DNA from: JAPORY01 sp965215385
Lineage (GTDB): Bacteria; Pseudomonadota; Alphaproteobacteria; Rhodobacterales; Rhodobacteraceae
Length of the DNA stretch: 64,000 nt
Assembly (NCBI GenBank): GCA_965215385.1
Contig: OZ244059.1
Coordinates: forward strand, 2,976,001-3,040,000
Direction: 5' to 3'
Shown: in pieces, positions 18,393 to 28,366 of the stretch
Layout: each line of letters starts with the position of its first letter
Position numbering within the stretch: position 1 is the first letter of the stretch
Translations under genes and position numbers: made by a program
The notes under the pieces: generated by a model
What the model was told of the DNA's origin: nothing
The model's input: the letters and a program-made list of their open reading frames with translations, nothing else
Database searches by the model: none

Positions 18393-20516
18393 ATGAGCTC
18401 TGATAGAAGTAAATGGGAATCGCTTGCCAAGCAAGAACTGCGCGGTAAGCCATTGGCAGATCTCACTTGGCACACGCTCGAAGGTATACCGGTAAAGCCA
18501 TTATATACGCGTTCGGATATCCAAAATATTCCTCATCTTGATGCCGTTCCTGGCGAAGTACCATTCACCCGTGGGGTAAAGGCGACGATGTATGCTGGGC
18601 GGCCGTGGACAATACGGCAATATGCGGGATATTCGACGGCGGCGGAGTCGAATGCGTTTTATCGGCAAAATTTAGCGGCTGGGCAACAAGGCGTGTCGGT
18701 TGCTTTTGATCTCGCGACGCATCGTGGGTACGATAGCGACCACCCGCGAGTTCACGGCGATGTCGGTAACGCTGGCGTTGCGATTGATTCTGTTGAGGAT
18801 ATGAAAATCCTTTTCGATGGGATTCCGCTCGACAAAATATCGGTATCGATGACAATGAACGGTGCGGTAATTCCCGTGCTCGCGAGCTTCATTGTCGCTG
18901 GTGAGGAGCAGGGGCACAAGCCTGTGCAACTGTCGGGCACAATTCAAAATGATATCCTGAAAGAGTTCATGGTGCGAAACACCTATGTGTATCCGCCGGA
19001 ACCATCAATGCGCATTGTTGCCGATATAATTGAATATACCGCTAAACACATGCCGAAGTTTAATTCGGTTTCAATCTCAGGATATCATATGCAGGAGGCA
19101 GGCGCTAATCTTGTACAAGAACTGGCCTATACGCTCGCTGATGGGCGAGAATATGTCCGAGCGGCTCTCGCTCGCGGCCTGAATGTTGATCAGTTCGCCG
19201 GGCGTTTGAGTTTCTTTTTTGCAATCGGCATGAACTTCTTTATGGAGGTCGCAAAGTTGCGGGCGGCGCGTTTGTTGTGGCATCGAATCATGACCGAGTT
19301 CTCGCCAACAAATCCGAAGTCATTAATGCTACGTACGCATTGCCAAACTTCGGGCGTGAGTCTGCAAGAGCAGGATCCCTACAATAATGTTGTTCGCACT
19401 GCGTACGAAGCCCTAGCAGCAGTTCTCGGTGGGACGCAATCGCTGCATACCAATGCTTTAGATGAAGCGATTGCTTTGCCGAGCGATTTTTCGGCACGCA
19501 TCGCCCGCAATACCCAGCTGATCTTGCAGGAAGAAACCGGCATTACGCAGGTCGTTGACCCCCTCGCAGGCTCTTACTACGTCGAAACCCTCACGCAGCA
19601 AATTGCGACCGCGGCCTGGGCACTGATTGAGGAAGTCGAAGCGATAGGCGGAATGACCGCGGCTGTCGAGTCAGGAATCCCAAAGCTCCGAATCGAAGAA
19701 ACGGCGGCAGCTCGACAGGCGATGATCGACACTGGCGAAGCGGTAATCGTCGGCGTGAATAAATACCAAAAGGAGCGTGAGGACCCGATTGATATTCGCG
19801 AGATCGACAATCATCAGGTTCGCCAAATGCAAATTGATCGGCTCAAGGCGATTCGTGATCGTCGCGACTCGGCGGCGGTCGACGCTGCCCTAGCTGAGTT
19901 AAAACTACGAGCAGCGAACGGCGGAAATCTTTTAGCGGCCGCTATTGTGGCAGCGCGAGCGCGAGCGACGGTCGGCGAGATCAGTTCGGCGATGGAAGCG
20001 GTTTTTGGTCGCCATCGTGCCGAAGTTAAAACTTTATCGGGAGTATATGGCGCCGCCAATGACGGCAATTCGGAATTTGCTGCAATCCAAGATGACGTTA
20101 AAGAATTTGCCGAGCAGGAAGGACGGCGCCCAAGAATGCTCGTTGTGAAGATGGGGCAAGACGGCCATGATCGGGGTGCAAAGGTTATCGCGACGGCCTT
20201 TGCCGATATTGGATTTGATGTTGATGTCGGGCCGCTCTTTCAAACCCCAGAAGAAGCCGCACGAGATGCCATTGACAATGATGTGCATGTTGTGGGGATT
20301 TCGTCGCAGGCGGCAGGTCACAAGACCCTTGCGCCACAACTCGTAAAGGCCTTAGCTGCTGCTGACGCTGAGGATATCATCGTGATTTGCGGCGGCGTTA
20401 TTCCGCAACAAGATTACAAATTCTTGCGCCAAGAGGGGATTAAAGCAATATTTGGGCCAGGCACTAATATCCCGCGTGCTGCTCGCGACATCCTGCGTCT
20501 CATTCGAGAGCAGTGA
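18393..20516 (+). CDS. scpA: Methylmalonyl-CoA mutase
   Basis: A B12-dependent isomerase that converts (R)-methylmalonyl-CoA to succinyl-CoA, the last step in propionyl-CoA assimilation. It has 707 residues with the single-chain layout: an N-terminal barrel (about 1-560; strings RPWTIRQYAGYSTA, SISGYHMQEAGA and THCQTSGVSLQEQDPYNN) and a C-terminal cobalamin-binding domain with the signature DGHDRGAKVIA. His592 is the lower axial ligand. An AAGGAGG site sits 7 bases before the ATG. The partners PccB/PccA lie upstream and the maturation GTPase MeaB is at 60.7 kb. A methylmalonyl-CoA epimerase gene is not in the window. Confidence 0.95.
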   Translation: MSSDRSKWESLAKQELRGKPLADLTWHTLEGIPVKPLYTRSDIQNIPHLDAVPGEVPFTRGVKATMYAGRPWTIRQYAGYSTAAESNAFYRQNLAAGQQGVSVAFDLATHRGYDSDHPRVHGDVGNAGVAIDSVEDMKILFDGIPLDKISVSMTMNGAVIPVLASFIVAGEEQGHKPVQLSGTIQNDILKEFMVRNTYVYPPEPSMRIVADIIEYTAKHMPKFNSVSISGYHMQEAGANLVQELAYTLADGREYVRAALARGLNVDQFAGRLSFFFAIGMNFFMEVAKLRAARLLWHRIMTEFSPTNPKSLMLRTHCQTSGVSLQEQDPYNNVVRTAYEALAAVLGGTQSLHTNALDEAIALPSDFSARIARNTQLILQEETGITQVVDPLAGSYYVETLTQQIATAAWALIEEVEAIGGMTAAVESGIPKLRIEETAAARQAMIDTGEAVIVGVNKYQKEREDPIDIREIDNHQVRQMQIDRLKAIRDRRDSAAVDAALAELKLRAANGGNLLAAAIVAARARATVGEISSAMEAVFGRHRAEVKTLSGVYGAANDGNSEFAAIQDDVKEFAEQEGRRPRMLVVKMGQDGHDRGAKVIATAFADIGFDVDVGPLFQTPEEAARDAIDNDVHVVGISSQAAGHKTLAPQLVKALAAADAEDIIVICGGVIPQQDYKFLRQEGIKAIFGPGTNIPRAARDILRLIREQ

Positions 20517-20797
20517 CCGATCACATCGTAAGAGAGACGTCACGTCAGGTGGTAAATCGGCGGGTATGTTTTTCCGACGTTGAGCCCTCACTTGAGTGGC
20601 ATCGTGGGCTCTAAGTCGTGGCGAAGATAAAGCATTCGGAGATCGCATATTTGGCATGATACCGACCACGACCCAACCAACAGCTTTGCGGTATTCATTC
20701 TTCCGCCGCAATTCGGTCAACCAGCGGCCTCAATACGTTGCCGAATCGCGGCACTCGAGGCCTTAGTGCGATCTGATCTGACGACTCGCAGCTCAAT

Positions 20798-21481
20798 ATG
20801 TCTCTTTGGTCTCGGATAACGCAAGCACTCTCGGCCTTAGCCCAAGGTGAGAGTCTAGCGCAAATTTTTGACAAATTACGTCTGCCGCCGGAACGCAGCA
20901 TTGGGTTTGCGATTGCTGTTATTGCCTTAGGCGCGAAAATGGCAAAGGCTGACGGGCGCGTAACCCGCGATGAAGTCAGAGCCTTCCGAGAGGTTTTTCA
21001 CATTCAGCGCGAGGATGAGGCGGGGGCGGCACGCGTCTTTAATCTAGCCCGGCAAGATGTTGCTGGCTACGAGGAATACGCCGTTAGAATTGCTCGTTTG
21101 TTTCGCGATGACCCGCGCTCACTACAGGACCTCATGGAGGGATTGTTTCACATCGCGATGGCGGATGGTTTTTATCATCCCGACGAAGATGGATTTCTAA
21201 ACACCGTCGCGACAATATTTGGTTTGCCTGAGCCGGTATTTCGGGCGATCCGCGCCCGCTTCGTGCCAGATATTGATCCTGATCCCTATACAGTGCTTGG
21301 AGTTACTGCGGATATGCCGACTGACCAGATTCAATCGGTATGGCGCCGTTTGGTGCGTGAGAACCATCCAGATCAGATGATTGCTCGCGGGGTGCCAACC
21401 GAAGCGATAAAGTTGGCCGAAAAACGAATTGTTGACATCAATAACGCCTGGGATGAGATCGTCGAGTCCCGCCAACAATAG
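20798..21481 (+). CDS. TerB-DnaJ domain co-chaperone (DjlA-like)
   Basis: A 227-residue protein with two domains: a TerB/DjlA-type helical domain (about 30-150; IAVIALGAKMAKADGRVTRDEV, with acidic metal-site residues) and a C-terminal J domain (about 162-225; DPYTVLGVTADMPTDQIQ and the HPD tripeptide in RENHPDQM) that should stimulate DnaK. Unlike enterobacterial DjlA there is no N-terminal membrane helix. It stands 280 bp after scpA. No good ribosome binding site is seen before the ATG, so the start is slightly uncertain, but the opening MSLWSRI fits relatives. Confidence 0.85.
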   Translation: MSLWSRITQALSALAQGESLAQIFDKLRLPPERSIGFAIAVIALGAKMAKADGRVTRDEVRAFREVFHIQREDEAGAARVFNLARQDVAGYEEYAVRIARLFRDDPRSLQDLMEGLFHIAMADGFYHPDEDGFLNTVATIFGLPEPVFRAIRARFVPDIDPDPYTVLGVTADMPTDQIQSVWRRLVRENHPDQMIARGVPTEAIKLAEKRIVDINNAWDEIVESRQQ

Positions 21482-21773
21482 GAAGCACAGTCGTCAGGGA
21501 ACAGCGGCAGCACTTGTGTTCTTTATGGCGAGTTGCTTCACAGTTCGGTCACTCGCTGCGACCACCGTAGGGATCGGCGGCGCGACAACTTGACACTCGA
21601 CCAAGTATCCGTTCGCGATAGCATCAGGGTGATACCACTAAGTGCAAAAAGCCGCCGCAAAGAACATACGAAAGGTTGCATTTCTTCATTACCGCGAGTA
21701 TTGATTGATACCGAAAAAAATACAGTAGGGCTGCGCAATCTGACTAAGCAATCATATGCAACCGGGCTAGCAA

Positions 21774-22211
21774 ATGATACATCCCTCGAAACTCATCATG
21801 TTCATCTGCCTTTCGATTGGCTTTGGCAGTAGCACTCCAGCCGCTGGGATAGGTTCGTCGGGGAGTGATCCAGCGTTGAGCTGGCAAACTGCTTATTCAG
21901 GTTATTGTTGCCAGCCGCAAAACTATCCGGTGCAAGGTGATAACCCAATGGAATGGGTGGACAGATTTGGTCTCACGCTGGAGGATTTTTTTCTGCATAT
22001 GGGGCCAACGATTGAACAATTTCTCAATCAGGTCGAAGATTGGTCCGTCTATCAGTTACCCGAATTCTTGCCTAACGGCGACATAATTATTCGGCGGCGC
22101 ACCCCCAAACCCCCGATGATACGGATCGTGGGATTGATGACTCATCGGGAGCCGTTGACCTTTAGGTCAAGAAATCTTGACTTTGACGCTAGCGTCGAGC
22201 GCGGCTGCTAA
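21774..22211 (+). CDS. Small exported protein conserved in Rhodobacterales-type genomes
   Basis: A 145-residue protein with a signal peptide (MIHPSKLIMFICLSIG, cleavage near PAAG) and a helical, acidic middle (FGLTLEDFFLHMGPTIEQFL, QVEDWSVYQLPEFLPNGDII). The pattern EDWS-Y--PE-LPNGDII-RR is known from a Rhodobacteraceae family sometimes mislabelled as an ATPase; there is no Walker motif. Function unknown, probably periplasmic. Its 3' end overlaps the convergent ppx gene by 45 bp, which suggests the last 15-30 codons may be a read-on past an original stop. Start codon choice rests on the signal peptide. Confidence 0.65.
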   Translation: MIHPSKLIMFICLSIGFGSSTPAAGIGSSGSDPALSWQTAYSGYCCQPQNYPVQGDNPMEWVDRFGLTLEDFFLHMGPTIEQFLNQVEDWSVYQLPEFLPNGDIIIRRRTPKPPMIRIVGLMTHREPLTFRSRNLDFDASVERGC

Positions 22212-23708
22212 TGATAAGAGCCGCGCCTGCGCAACTTCGCCGTAGAGCGGTGTTGCCGTTTTGGAAATCCGCAATTCGATCAATTTTTTGCGTGGCTTCC
22301 AACGCAATTGTCCAATCGACATATTGGGCTGCATTGAGAACATCGCACCGAATCGCATGGCCTTACCGAGCACTTCAGCCCGAAGTTGGTCCCGCTCACT
22401 CAAAAGACAGGACAGTTCGTCAAACCGCGTTCCCTCGCGCCGATTGCGATATCGGTGCAGTAGTGCCAGCCCCAAAAACACTCTTTCGCTGTGCTTTAGG
22501 CCGCCTAAATTGGCGCGGGTTGCATTATCGAAGCAGGTCTCGGCTCGATATACGGGATGCGCTCGCCAACTGACATCATGCAGCAAACAGGCGGCTTTAA
22601 TTAGCCGCAGTTCGGCTGGAGTTGACTTGCCAAAAAGTGGCAACACGAAGTGAAACAAGCTACGGCCAAAGCCAGGCACTCGGGCGTCTTTGCTTTCTGC
22701 AAAGCGACACGCTTCGATCAGCGGATCACGGTCGCGCAGTGCCTGTGGCATAATTTCATAGAGCATACCCTCGCGTATGCCGTAACTTGAGATGGCGATG
22801 TCTTTCGGACGAAACGTCCGAACGAGGTATCGCAAGACTTCAATTGCGTACGGTACTAAGTTGATTCGGGCACTAGATAAGCCGCAGGTAATTCTGATTT
22901 CTTCCAAGTCAGTTGATGCTAAGAATTTAGCGGTGGCCGCAACTGATTTTGCCGACATTCGGTATTCGTGCAGAACCTGAAGCGGATATTGTCGTCGCTC
23001 CATATCAATGCGCGCGATCGCCCGCCACGACCCGCCGACCAAAAATAGACGATCGCGCTGCAGCCCAAACTGCGTTGCAAGCGCATCAATGGTTTGTTTT
23101 ATGAACGCCTTCTTGGCTTTTTTCCCACCTTTTAGGTCGCGAAGTTTTAAGGGACCTAGGTTGGATGTGGCGCGGCGTCCGACTTTACCCTCGCGGATTT
23201 CTGCCAATTCCATTGATGAACCGCCAATGTCGCAGACCAGACCAAAGGACCCGGGCCAGCCGAGTAGTACACCTTGCGCTGATAGCCGCGCTTCCTCCTC
23301 GCCGCTTATGACGCGCAGGGAAAGTCCCGTTTCCTGCTTCACCAGACAACGGAATTCGTCGCCATCTCTAGCGTCACGAATGGCGGCGGTCGCAATGGCG
23401 GTCAGAGCTGGTAGCTCCATTCCCTCTGCCAAGAGTTGAAAGCGCTTGATGGCGGCAAGTGCTCGCACGCGCCCCTCTTGGTTCAAGACTCCGGTTTCGG
23501 CTAGTCCTTCGCCAAGAGCGCACATGATTTTCTCGTTGAAGAAGTAGGCCGGGCTGCGAGCCGCACCGTTGAATACGACCAATCGAACCGAATTAGACCC
23601 CACATCGACAACCCCAACGCGGGCTAACCGACGCACAGAAGGGTCGTCAAAAAGCGGCCGTCCAAACGGGCTCCAATCGGAGTGAGTTTGGTTAGCTATA
23701 TCCGTCAT
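22167..23708 (-). CDS. ppx: Exopolyphosphatase (Ppx/GppA family)
   Basis: Hydrolyses terminal phosphates of polyphosphate, and possibly pppGpp. It has 513 residues. The ASKHA-fold phosphate loops are visible: VGVVDVGSNSVRLVVFNG near residue 33 and CDIGGSSMELAEI near 180, with the catalytic Glu region between them. A C-terminal HD-like helical region follows (LIKAACLLHDVSW). It follows ppk by 48 bp on the same strand and was probably co-transcribed with it, so synthesis and breakdown of polyphosphate are genetically linked. Confidence 0.9.
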   Translation of the reverse strand: MTDIANQTHSDWSPFGRPLFDDPSVRRLARVGVVDVGSNSVRLVVFNGAARSPAYFFNEKIMCALGEGLAETGVLNQEGRVRALAAIKRFQLLAEGMELPALTAIATAAIRDARDGDEFRCLVKQETGLSLRVISGEEEARLSAQGVLLGWPGSFGLVCDIGGSSMELAEIREGKVGRRATSNLGPLKLRDLKGGKKAKKAFIKQTIDALATQFGLQRDRLFLVGGSWRAIARIDMERRQYPLQVLHEYRMSAKSVAATAKFLASTDLEEIRITCGLSSARINLVPYAIEVLRYLVRTFRPKDIAISSYGIREGMLYEIMPQALRDRDPLIEACRFAESKDARVPGFGRSLFHFVLPLFGKSTPAELRLIKAACLLHDVSWRAHPVYRAETCFDNATRANLGGLKHSERVFLGLALLHRYRNRREGTRFDELSCLLSERDQLRAEVLGKAMRFGAMFSMQPNMSIGQLRWKPRKKLIELRISKTATPLYGEVAQARLLSLAAALDASVKVKIS

Positions 23709-23756
23709 GCGATGTCCAAGCCTGGTTCGGAATAGGCGGTATCAATTGTACCAAGT

Positions 23757-25928
23757 TTAACTGTCTGCGTGCGTTAACTTCGGCACATCGGCGGCACCAG
23801 CGGAACCGCGTCCTGATAAAGACGGATTTTCCATAAAGAAACGGTGGCAGTTAAAGGCAAAGCTCGAGTCCTCAGTTGGTGCTCGAAAAAAATTCCCATC
23901 GGTTTGCATGATCCAGCTTTGTGCTTCGTCGGCAAGGTTGGCCGCCATGATTTGACTGACGATTTGCGCCTTGACTGTCGCATTATGAATCTCAATGAGC
24001 GTCTCCACCCTGCGATTGAGGTTGCGCCCCATCCAGTCGGCTGAAGATATATAAACGCGAGCTTTACGTGAAGGTAAACCGGCACCATTGCCGAAGCAAA
24101 CTATACGGGAATGCTCCAAGAAACGACCGATCACCGATTTTACCCGAATGTTATCACTTAACCCCTTGATACCGGGTCGAAGGCTACAGATTCCGCGGAT
24201 TACTAGACTAATTTTGACCCCCGCTTGACTAGCAGCATATAAGGAATCGATAACCTCACTATCAACGAGCGAATTCATCTTGGCCCAGATTTCAGCCGGA
24301 CGTTCAGCTTTGGCGTGCGCAACCTCGCCTGCAATCATTGCCAGCAGGGTAGATTTAAGCGATAGCGGCGAAATTGAGAGGTTCTCAAGGGCGGCTGGTT
24401 GGGCGTAGCCCGAGAGATAGTTGAAGACTTTGGTTGCATCGCGCCCGAGAGCCTGATCGCAGGTAAACAGACTCAGGTCGGTATAAATTCGAGCGGTAAT
24501 GGGATGATAGTTGCCGGTGCCATAGTGGGTGTAGGTGATAAGGTTATCCCCTTCTCTACGCACGACCGTTGAGATTTTTGCGTGGGTCTTTAGATCCATA
24601 AAGCCATACACAACATGCGCACCCGCTCGCTCTAGCCTTCGTGACTGGCGGATATTGGCCGCTTCGTCGAAGCGCGCCTTGAGTTCAACGAACGCAGTCA
24701 CAGATTTACCGTCCTCGGCTGCCTCGCACAAGGCTTCGACAATTGGCGATTCGTTGGAGGTGCGATACAAAGTCTGTTTGATTGCGACGACGCTTGGATC
24801 CCGTGCCGCCTGTTGGAGGAAGCGCACTACCATGTCGAAAGTCTCATAGGGATGATGCAAGAGCATATCTTTTCGGCGAATCGCTGCGAACATATCGCCG
24901 TCGTGATCTTGTACTCTTTCCGGTACCCGTGGCGAGAACGGTGGCCATAGTAAGTCTGGGCGGCTGTCGAGGACGAGAGCCCTTAGGTCGGCAATGCCGA
25001 TCATCCCGTCCATTTCGACGAGTTCGTCATTCTCGACCCGCAACTGCTCCATGATTAGTGCCTTTAGTCGCTTCGGCGCACCGGCCGAGTAAGTCATTCG
25101 AATAACTTCCCCCCGGCGTCGACGTTTGAGCGCAACCTCAAATTCGCGCACTAGGTCTTCTGCTTCTTCCTCCACTTCTAAGTCGCTATCGCGCAATATT
25201 CGGAACGCGAAATGTGATTTAATCCGATAACCGGGGAATAAATTCTCAATCTTCAGCAAGAGCAGATCTTCAAGCGGAAGAAACCGATGATAACCGTTGC
25301 TTGCGGGCAGTTTGATGAAGCGTTCGATCTGATTGGGTATCGGCAGTAAGGCCTGCAGGGGGCGTTTGTCGCGACTGCGTTCGAGTTGAAGTACTAGCGA
25401 AAATCCATTGTTCGGCAAGAAGGGAAAAGGATGGGCTGGGTCAACCGCTAGTGGTGACAGAACGCCGAAGACCTTGTGCAAAAAGACCTCGTCAAGGTAT
25501 TCTTGATCCGTCTTCTTGATCGCATTCGCTTGCAATATCGAAATGCCCTCTTGTTCCATTTCCGCACGTAGGGTCGCCAAAACTCGTTGCTGTTCTGCCA
25601 TCAGCTTGCGGGCATTTTCTCTGACCAACGATAGTTGTTGCTCGGCCGTCAATCCGTCTGCCGCCGGCGTTGGGTTACCGGAATGAGCGAGACCGCGCAG
25701 CCCAGCGACGCGGACGGTGAAGAATTCGTCTAAATTTGTGGCGGAAATCGATAAAAACCGCAGCCGCTCCAGTAGCGGTACGCGAGGATTTTCTGCCTCC
25801 TCAAGGACGCGCCAGTTAAAGCCCAACCAACTGAGTTCGCGATTATAAAACCGATCAGGACTACAGGCATCCAATGTCGGAATACTTCGCGCCTTCGGAA
25901 AGTCGTTCTTAAGGAAATCAGCATGCAT
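23757..25928 (-). CDS. ppk: Polyphosphate kinase 1
   Basis: Makes polyphosphate from ATP through a phosphohistidine intermediate. It is 723 residues, the usual length. The four PPK1 regions are present: N domain (FYNRELSWLGFNWRVLEEA), head domain (NLDEFFTVRVAGL), and the two phospholipase-D-like C domains with KTHAKISTVVRR (autophosphorylated His) and the C2 strings RGICSLRPGIKGLS and NRRVETLIEI. The gene lies between hda and ppx, a common alphaproteobacterial order, though a 490-bp gap separates it from hda and suggests its own promoter. Confidence 0.95.
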   Translation of the reverse strand: MHADFLKNDFPKARSIPTLDACSPDRFYNRELSWLGFNWRVLEEAENPRVPLLERLRFLSISATNLDEFFTVRVAGLRGLAHSGNPTPAADGLTAEQQLSLVRENARKLMAEQQRVLATLRAEMEQEGISILQANAIKKTDQEYLDEVFLHKVFGVLSPLAVDPAHPFPFLPNNGFSLVLQLERSRDKRPLQALLPIPNQIERFIKLPASNGYHRFLPLEDLLLLKIENLFPGYRIKSHFAFRILRDSDLEVEEEAEDLVREFEVALKRRRRGEVIRMTYSAGAPKRLKALIMEQLRVENDELVEMDGMIGIADLRALVLDSRPDLLWPPFSPRVPERVQDHDGDMFAAIRRKDMLLHHPYETFDMVVRFLQQAARDPSVVAIKQTLYRTSNESPIVEALCEAAEDGKSVTAFVELKARFDEAANIRQSRRLERAGAHVVYGFMDLKTHAKISTVVRREGDNLITYTHYGTGNYHPITARIYTDLSLFTCDQALGRDATKVFNYLSGYAQPAALENLSISPLSLKSTLLAMIAGEVAHAKAERPAEIWAKMNSLVDSEVIDSLYAASQAGVKISLVIRGICSLRPGIKGLSDNIRVKSVIGRFLEHSRIVCFGNGAGLPSRKARVYISSADWMGRNLNRRVETLIEIHNATVKAQIVSQIMAANLADEAQSWIMQTDGNFFRAPTEDSSFAFNCHRFFMENPSLSGRGSAGAADVPKLTHADS

Positions 25929-26418
25929 TACGTTTTGGCCAAAAGTTCTGACGAAGATTTACAATAAACCAAGCGCGTTCGGACGGCAAATCAAACCTGT
26001 ACGACACCAAGAACTGCCGCGTTCTCTGTCGTGTGTTGGGTTAAAGTGAGGCATGGTCGACGCCGTGGCGCACAGTGACAGCGACTGGCGAGTTTACAAG
26101 TGATGTATCCCCTGACCGCAAGGGGCAAAGGCAGATTTTGAAACTTTCTTGGGCGTGGGAGAGGCGTGTGCGTTGTCTAGAGTAACACGAATTTCTATCT
26201 GTTTCGGATGACGATTCGGGCCTTTTGAAGAGCGACAGTGCGCGAATCGCCCCCGTCGCAGGCACTCAAAATTTGGGCACCGGTTTAGTGCCAAAGTTTG
26301 TCGACAGGGAGGCAAACGCGAGTTTTTTTTGGCAACAATTTCGGCGTTTCGCCTGAATTTGCACTCGGCTAATCGCATAGCGGTATTGATGCGCAGAAGC
26401 GATGTCGAAGCGACGAGA
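25929..26418. other. Gap without a gene
   Basis: About 490 bp between hda and ppk, both on the minus strand. No supported coding frame or repeat. Its length within an otherwise tight gene order implies a separate ppk promoter; no phosphate-box pair could be confirmed by eye. Confidence 0.4.
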
Positions 26419-27096
26419 CTATGTTTGAAAATCGCTGTTTGAGAGGGTTTCGCTAACAAAAGCGCGAGTCACCGTGCGTCGCTGCAATAGGGCCGCATGA
26501 TCCAATTTTGCCACAATGTATTGCGCGGCTTCATAAGAGCGCTCCATACGGGCGACTAAGTACGGAATAACGTCTGGTCTCGGTGCCAATTGCCGGTCGA
26601 CGAAGAGTTTCGCGAGAATTGCCGCCAACAAGGCATCGTCTGGCGGGCCTAGTGAAATCGACTGAGCGGCATTTATTCGGCTTTGTAAATCCGGCAAAGC
26701 GAGTTTCCAGTGAAATGCGGTGCCGCGCCCCGTCATCAATAGATTACAACCATTGGATCGCAGTTGATTGAATAGGTGAAATAACGCCGCAAGCGCGGGT
26801 GCGTCGCTGGCGACTTCAGGCACATCCTCGACGGCTATTGAGCCGCGAGCAAGTCTCGGGACGTCTTCGGTGCCAAGATCACGCGCATTGAGTATTTGAC
26901 CGTCAGATTGTTTGGCCCACACATGCGTAAGATGCGTTTTTCCGGCACCAGCAGGACCGGTCAAGACGCAACTCGCTCCGGTTTCCTTCGAGAATCGGTT
27001 GATAAGCGTAACCGCATTCGCGTTGGACGGTGAAACAAAAAAGTTGCCACGATCAAGTGCTTCGCGGTGCGGTAAGACAAAACTCAACTGGCCCAA
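26419..27096 (-). CDS. hda: Hda-type DnaA-related AAA+ protein
   Basis: In the family, Hda works with the sliding clamp to stimulate ATP hydrolysis on DnaA and prevent re-initiation. It has 225 residues, matching Hda rather than full DnaA (no C-terminal DNA-binding domain). The N-terminus has a clamp-binding-like GQLSFVLP (QLxFxLP), the Walker A loop is GPAGAGKT (47-54), and the sensor region is LLMTGRGTAFHW. It starts with TTG two bases after the stop of the upstream permease gene, so translation is probably coupled. Alphaproteobacterial members are often called HdaA. Confidence 0.85.
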   Translation of the reverse strand: MGQLSFVLPHREALDRGNFFVSPSNANAVTLINRFSKETGASCVLTGPAGAGKTHLTHVWAKQSDGQILNARDLGTEDVPRLARGSIAVEDVPEVASDAPALAALFHLFNQLRSNGCNLLMTGRGTAFHWKLALPDLQSRINAAQSISLGPPDDALLAAILAKLFVDRQLAPRPDVIPYLVARMERSYEAAQYIVAKLDHAALLQRRTVTRAFVSETLSNSDFQT

Positions 27097-27098
27097 GT

Positions 27099-28166
27099 CT
27101 AGGGTTCTTTTCGGTCTGACAAGCCGCGATACAGGCGGCTTTCAGTATATTGCGAAAGGGCGAACTTGGTAATAACGCCGAGCGCCGCTGCGACGGGAAC
27201 GGCGACCAGTAAACCGATAAACCCGAATAATGCTCCAAATACACTCAGTGCCACCAAGAGCCACACCGGATGGAGCCCCACGGAACCTCCCACTAGGCGC
27301 GGGGTGAGTATATTGCCCTCGATGACTTGGCCGATGAGAAAGATACTGGCTACCAGACCCAGCGGTATCCAATCTCCCCAGAATTGAAATAAGCCTAATC
27401 CGATTGCCAAAACGCCGCCAAGTAAGGCACCAAGGTAGGGAATAAAGGTAATAAGTCCGGCAAAAAATCCCACTACGAGCCCGAATTGCAAGCCGACGAG
27501 CATGAGGGCAATCGCATAATAGGTGCCAAGAATTAAACATACAGTACCCATGCCCCGAACAAAAGCTGCCATCGTTTGATCAATTTCAGCCGCCAAGCGT
27601 CGCACGATTGGCGCATGATCACGCGGCAGAAGATCATCAATTCGCGCCGTCAAGCGATCCCAGTCGAGCAACATATAGACGGCGACGACGGGTACGATAA
27701 CGAGTAGGAACAGAAAGTTTACGATAGAGGCGGCGGAGTTAATGATTGGATCCAAGAATGCATCGCCGCGCCGTTGAATAATTTCGCCCAAAGACAGTAG
27801 GGTTTGGCGAAACAGCGACGACTCATCAAATAGCGACGGGAACCGTTCTTGTAGGAAGGCCTGCAAGTTGTCGAAGAGTTGCGGTGCGACTGCAAATAAT
27901 TGGGCTGTCTGCGCCAGCAAGGCGGGGATGACCACGAGCGCAATCAATACGAACGTTACTAAGCTGATTAGGGCGATCACAGCGGTTGCTAAAATGCGCG
28001 AGAGGCCAATAGCCTCAAGACGGTCTGCTACGGGATCAAGAAAGTAGGCAATAGCACCGCCAATCACGAAAGGCATGAGGACATCACCGAGAAACCACAA
28101 GGTTAATGTCAACGCAACGAAAGCGGCACCCCAGTATTGCAGCTGAATTTTTACCGGCAGAGCCAT
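27099..28166 (-). CDS. AI-2E family (PerM-like) membrane protein
   Basis: A 355-residue inner-membrane protein of the PF01594 family with about eight hydrophobic helices. Visible features are the N-terminal pair of helices (FVALTLTLWFLGDVLMPFVI), the cytosolic-like coiled segment (LQAFLQERFPSLFDES), and the conserved C-terminal block GALLGGVLAIGLGLFQFWG ... LTPRLVGGSVGLHPVWLL. Family members have been linked to AI-2 export or Na+/H+ exchange, so the substrate is open. A GAGGT site precedes the ATG. It begins the minus-strand run permease-hda-ppk-ppx and is divergent from the puc operon. Confidence 0.88.
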   Translation of the reverse strand: MALPVKIQLQYWGAAFVALTLTLWFLGDVLMPFVIGGAIAYFLDPVADRLEAIGLSRILATAVIALISLVTFVLIALVVIPALLAQTAQLFAVAPQLFDNLQAFLQERFPSLFDESSLFRQTLLSLGEIIQRRGDAFLDPIINSAASIVNFLFLLVIVPVVAVYMLLDWDRLTARIDDLLPRDHAPIVRRLAAEIDQTMAAFVRGMGTVCLILGTYYAIALMLVGLQFGLVVGFFAGLITFIPYLGALLGGVLAIGLGLFQFWGDWIPLGLVASIFLIGQVIEGNILTPRLVGGSVGLHPVWLLVALSVFGALFGFIGLLVAVPVAAALGVITKFALSQYTESRLYRGLSDRKEP

Positions 28167-28304
28167 TGGGTTGGTACCTCGCTAGCATCCGAGAGCTATG
28201 AGCAAAAAGCGGCTTGTGACATCGTGCATTCGTGTCTGCCAAAAAATTATCACACCCTGCCCGCTACTGCCAGTGTCGTCACAACCAAAAAAAGTTTCAT
28301 AGAG

Positions 28305-28322
28305 TGTAAATTTTACTTGACA
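28305..28322 (+). promoter_or_regulatory. PpsR/CrtJ-type operator at the puc promoter
   Basis: The sequence TGT (28305-28307), 12 bases, ACA (28320-28322) fits the PpsR/CrtJ consensus TGT-N12-ACA. It overlaps a TTGACA at 28317-28322 that could be the -35 element, the expected geometry for aerobic repression of pucBA. The matching -10 (TTATTG at 28340) is poor. A second half-site pair was looked for and not found with correct spacing. Confidence 0.6.
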
Positions 28323-28366
28323 AGTATTGTTGCCTACTTTTATTGACATTACAGGAGATGGTTTAA

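Noticed and set aside
28323..28352. A second PpsR site downstream of the first (TGT ... ACA)
   Set aside because: The spacing is 15 bases or otherwise wrong; only the 28305-28322 site has 12.
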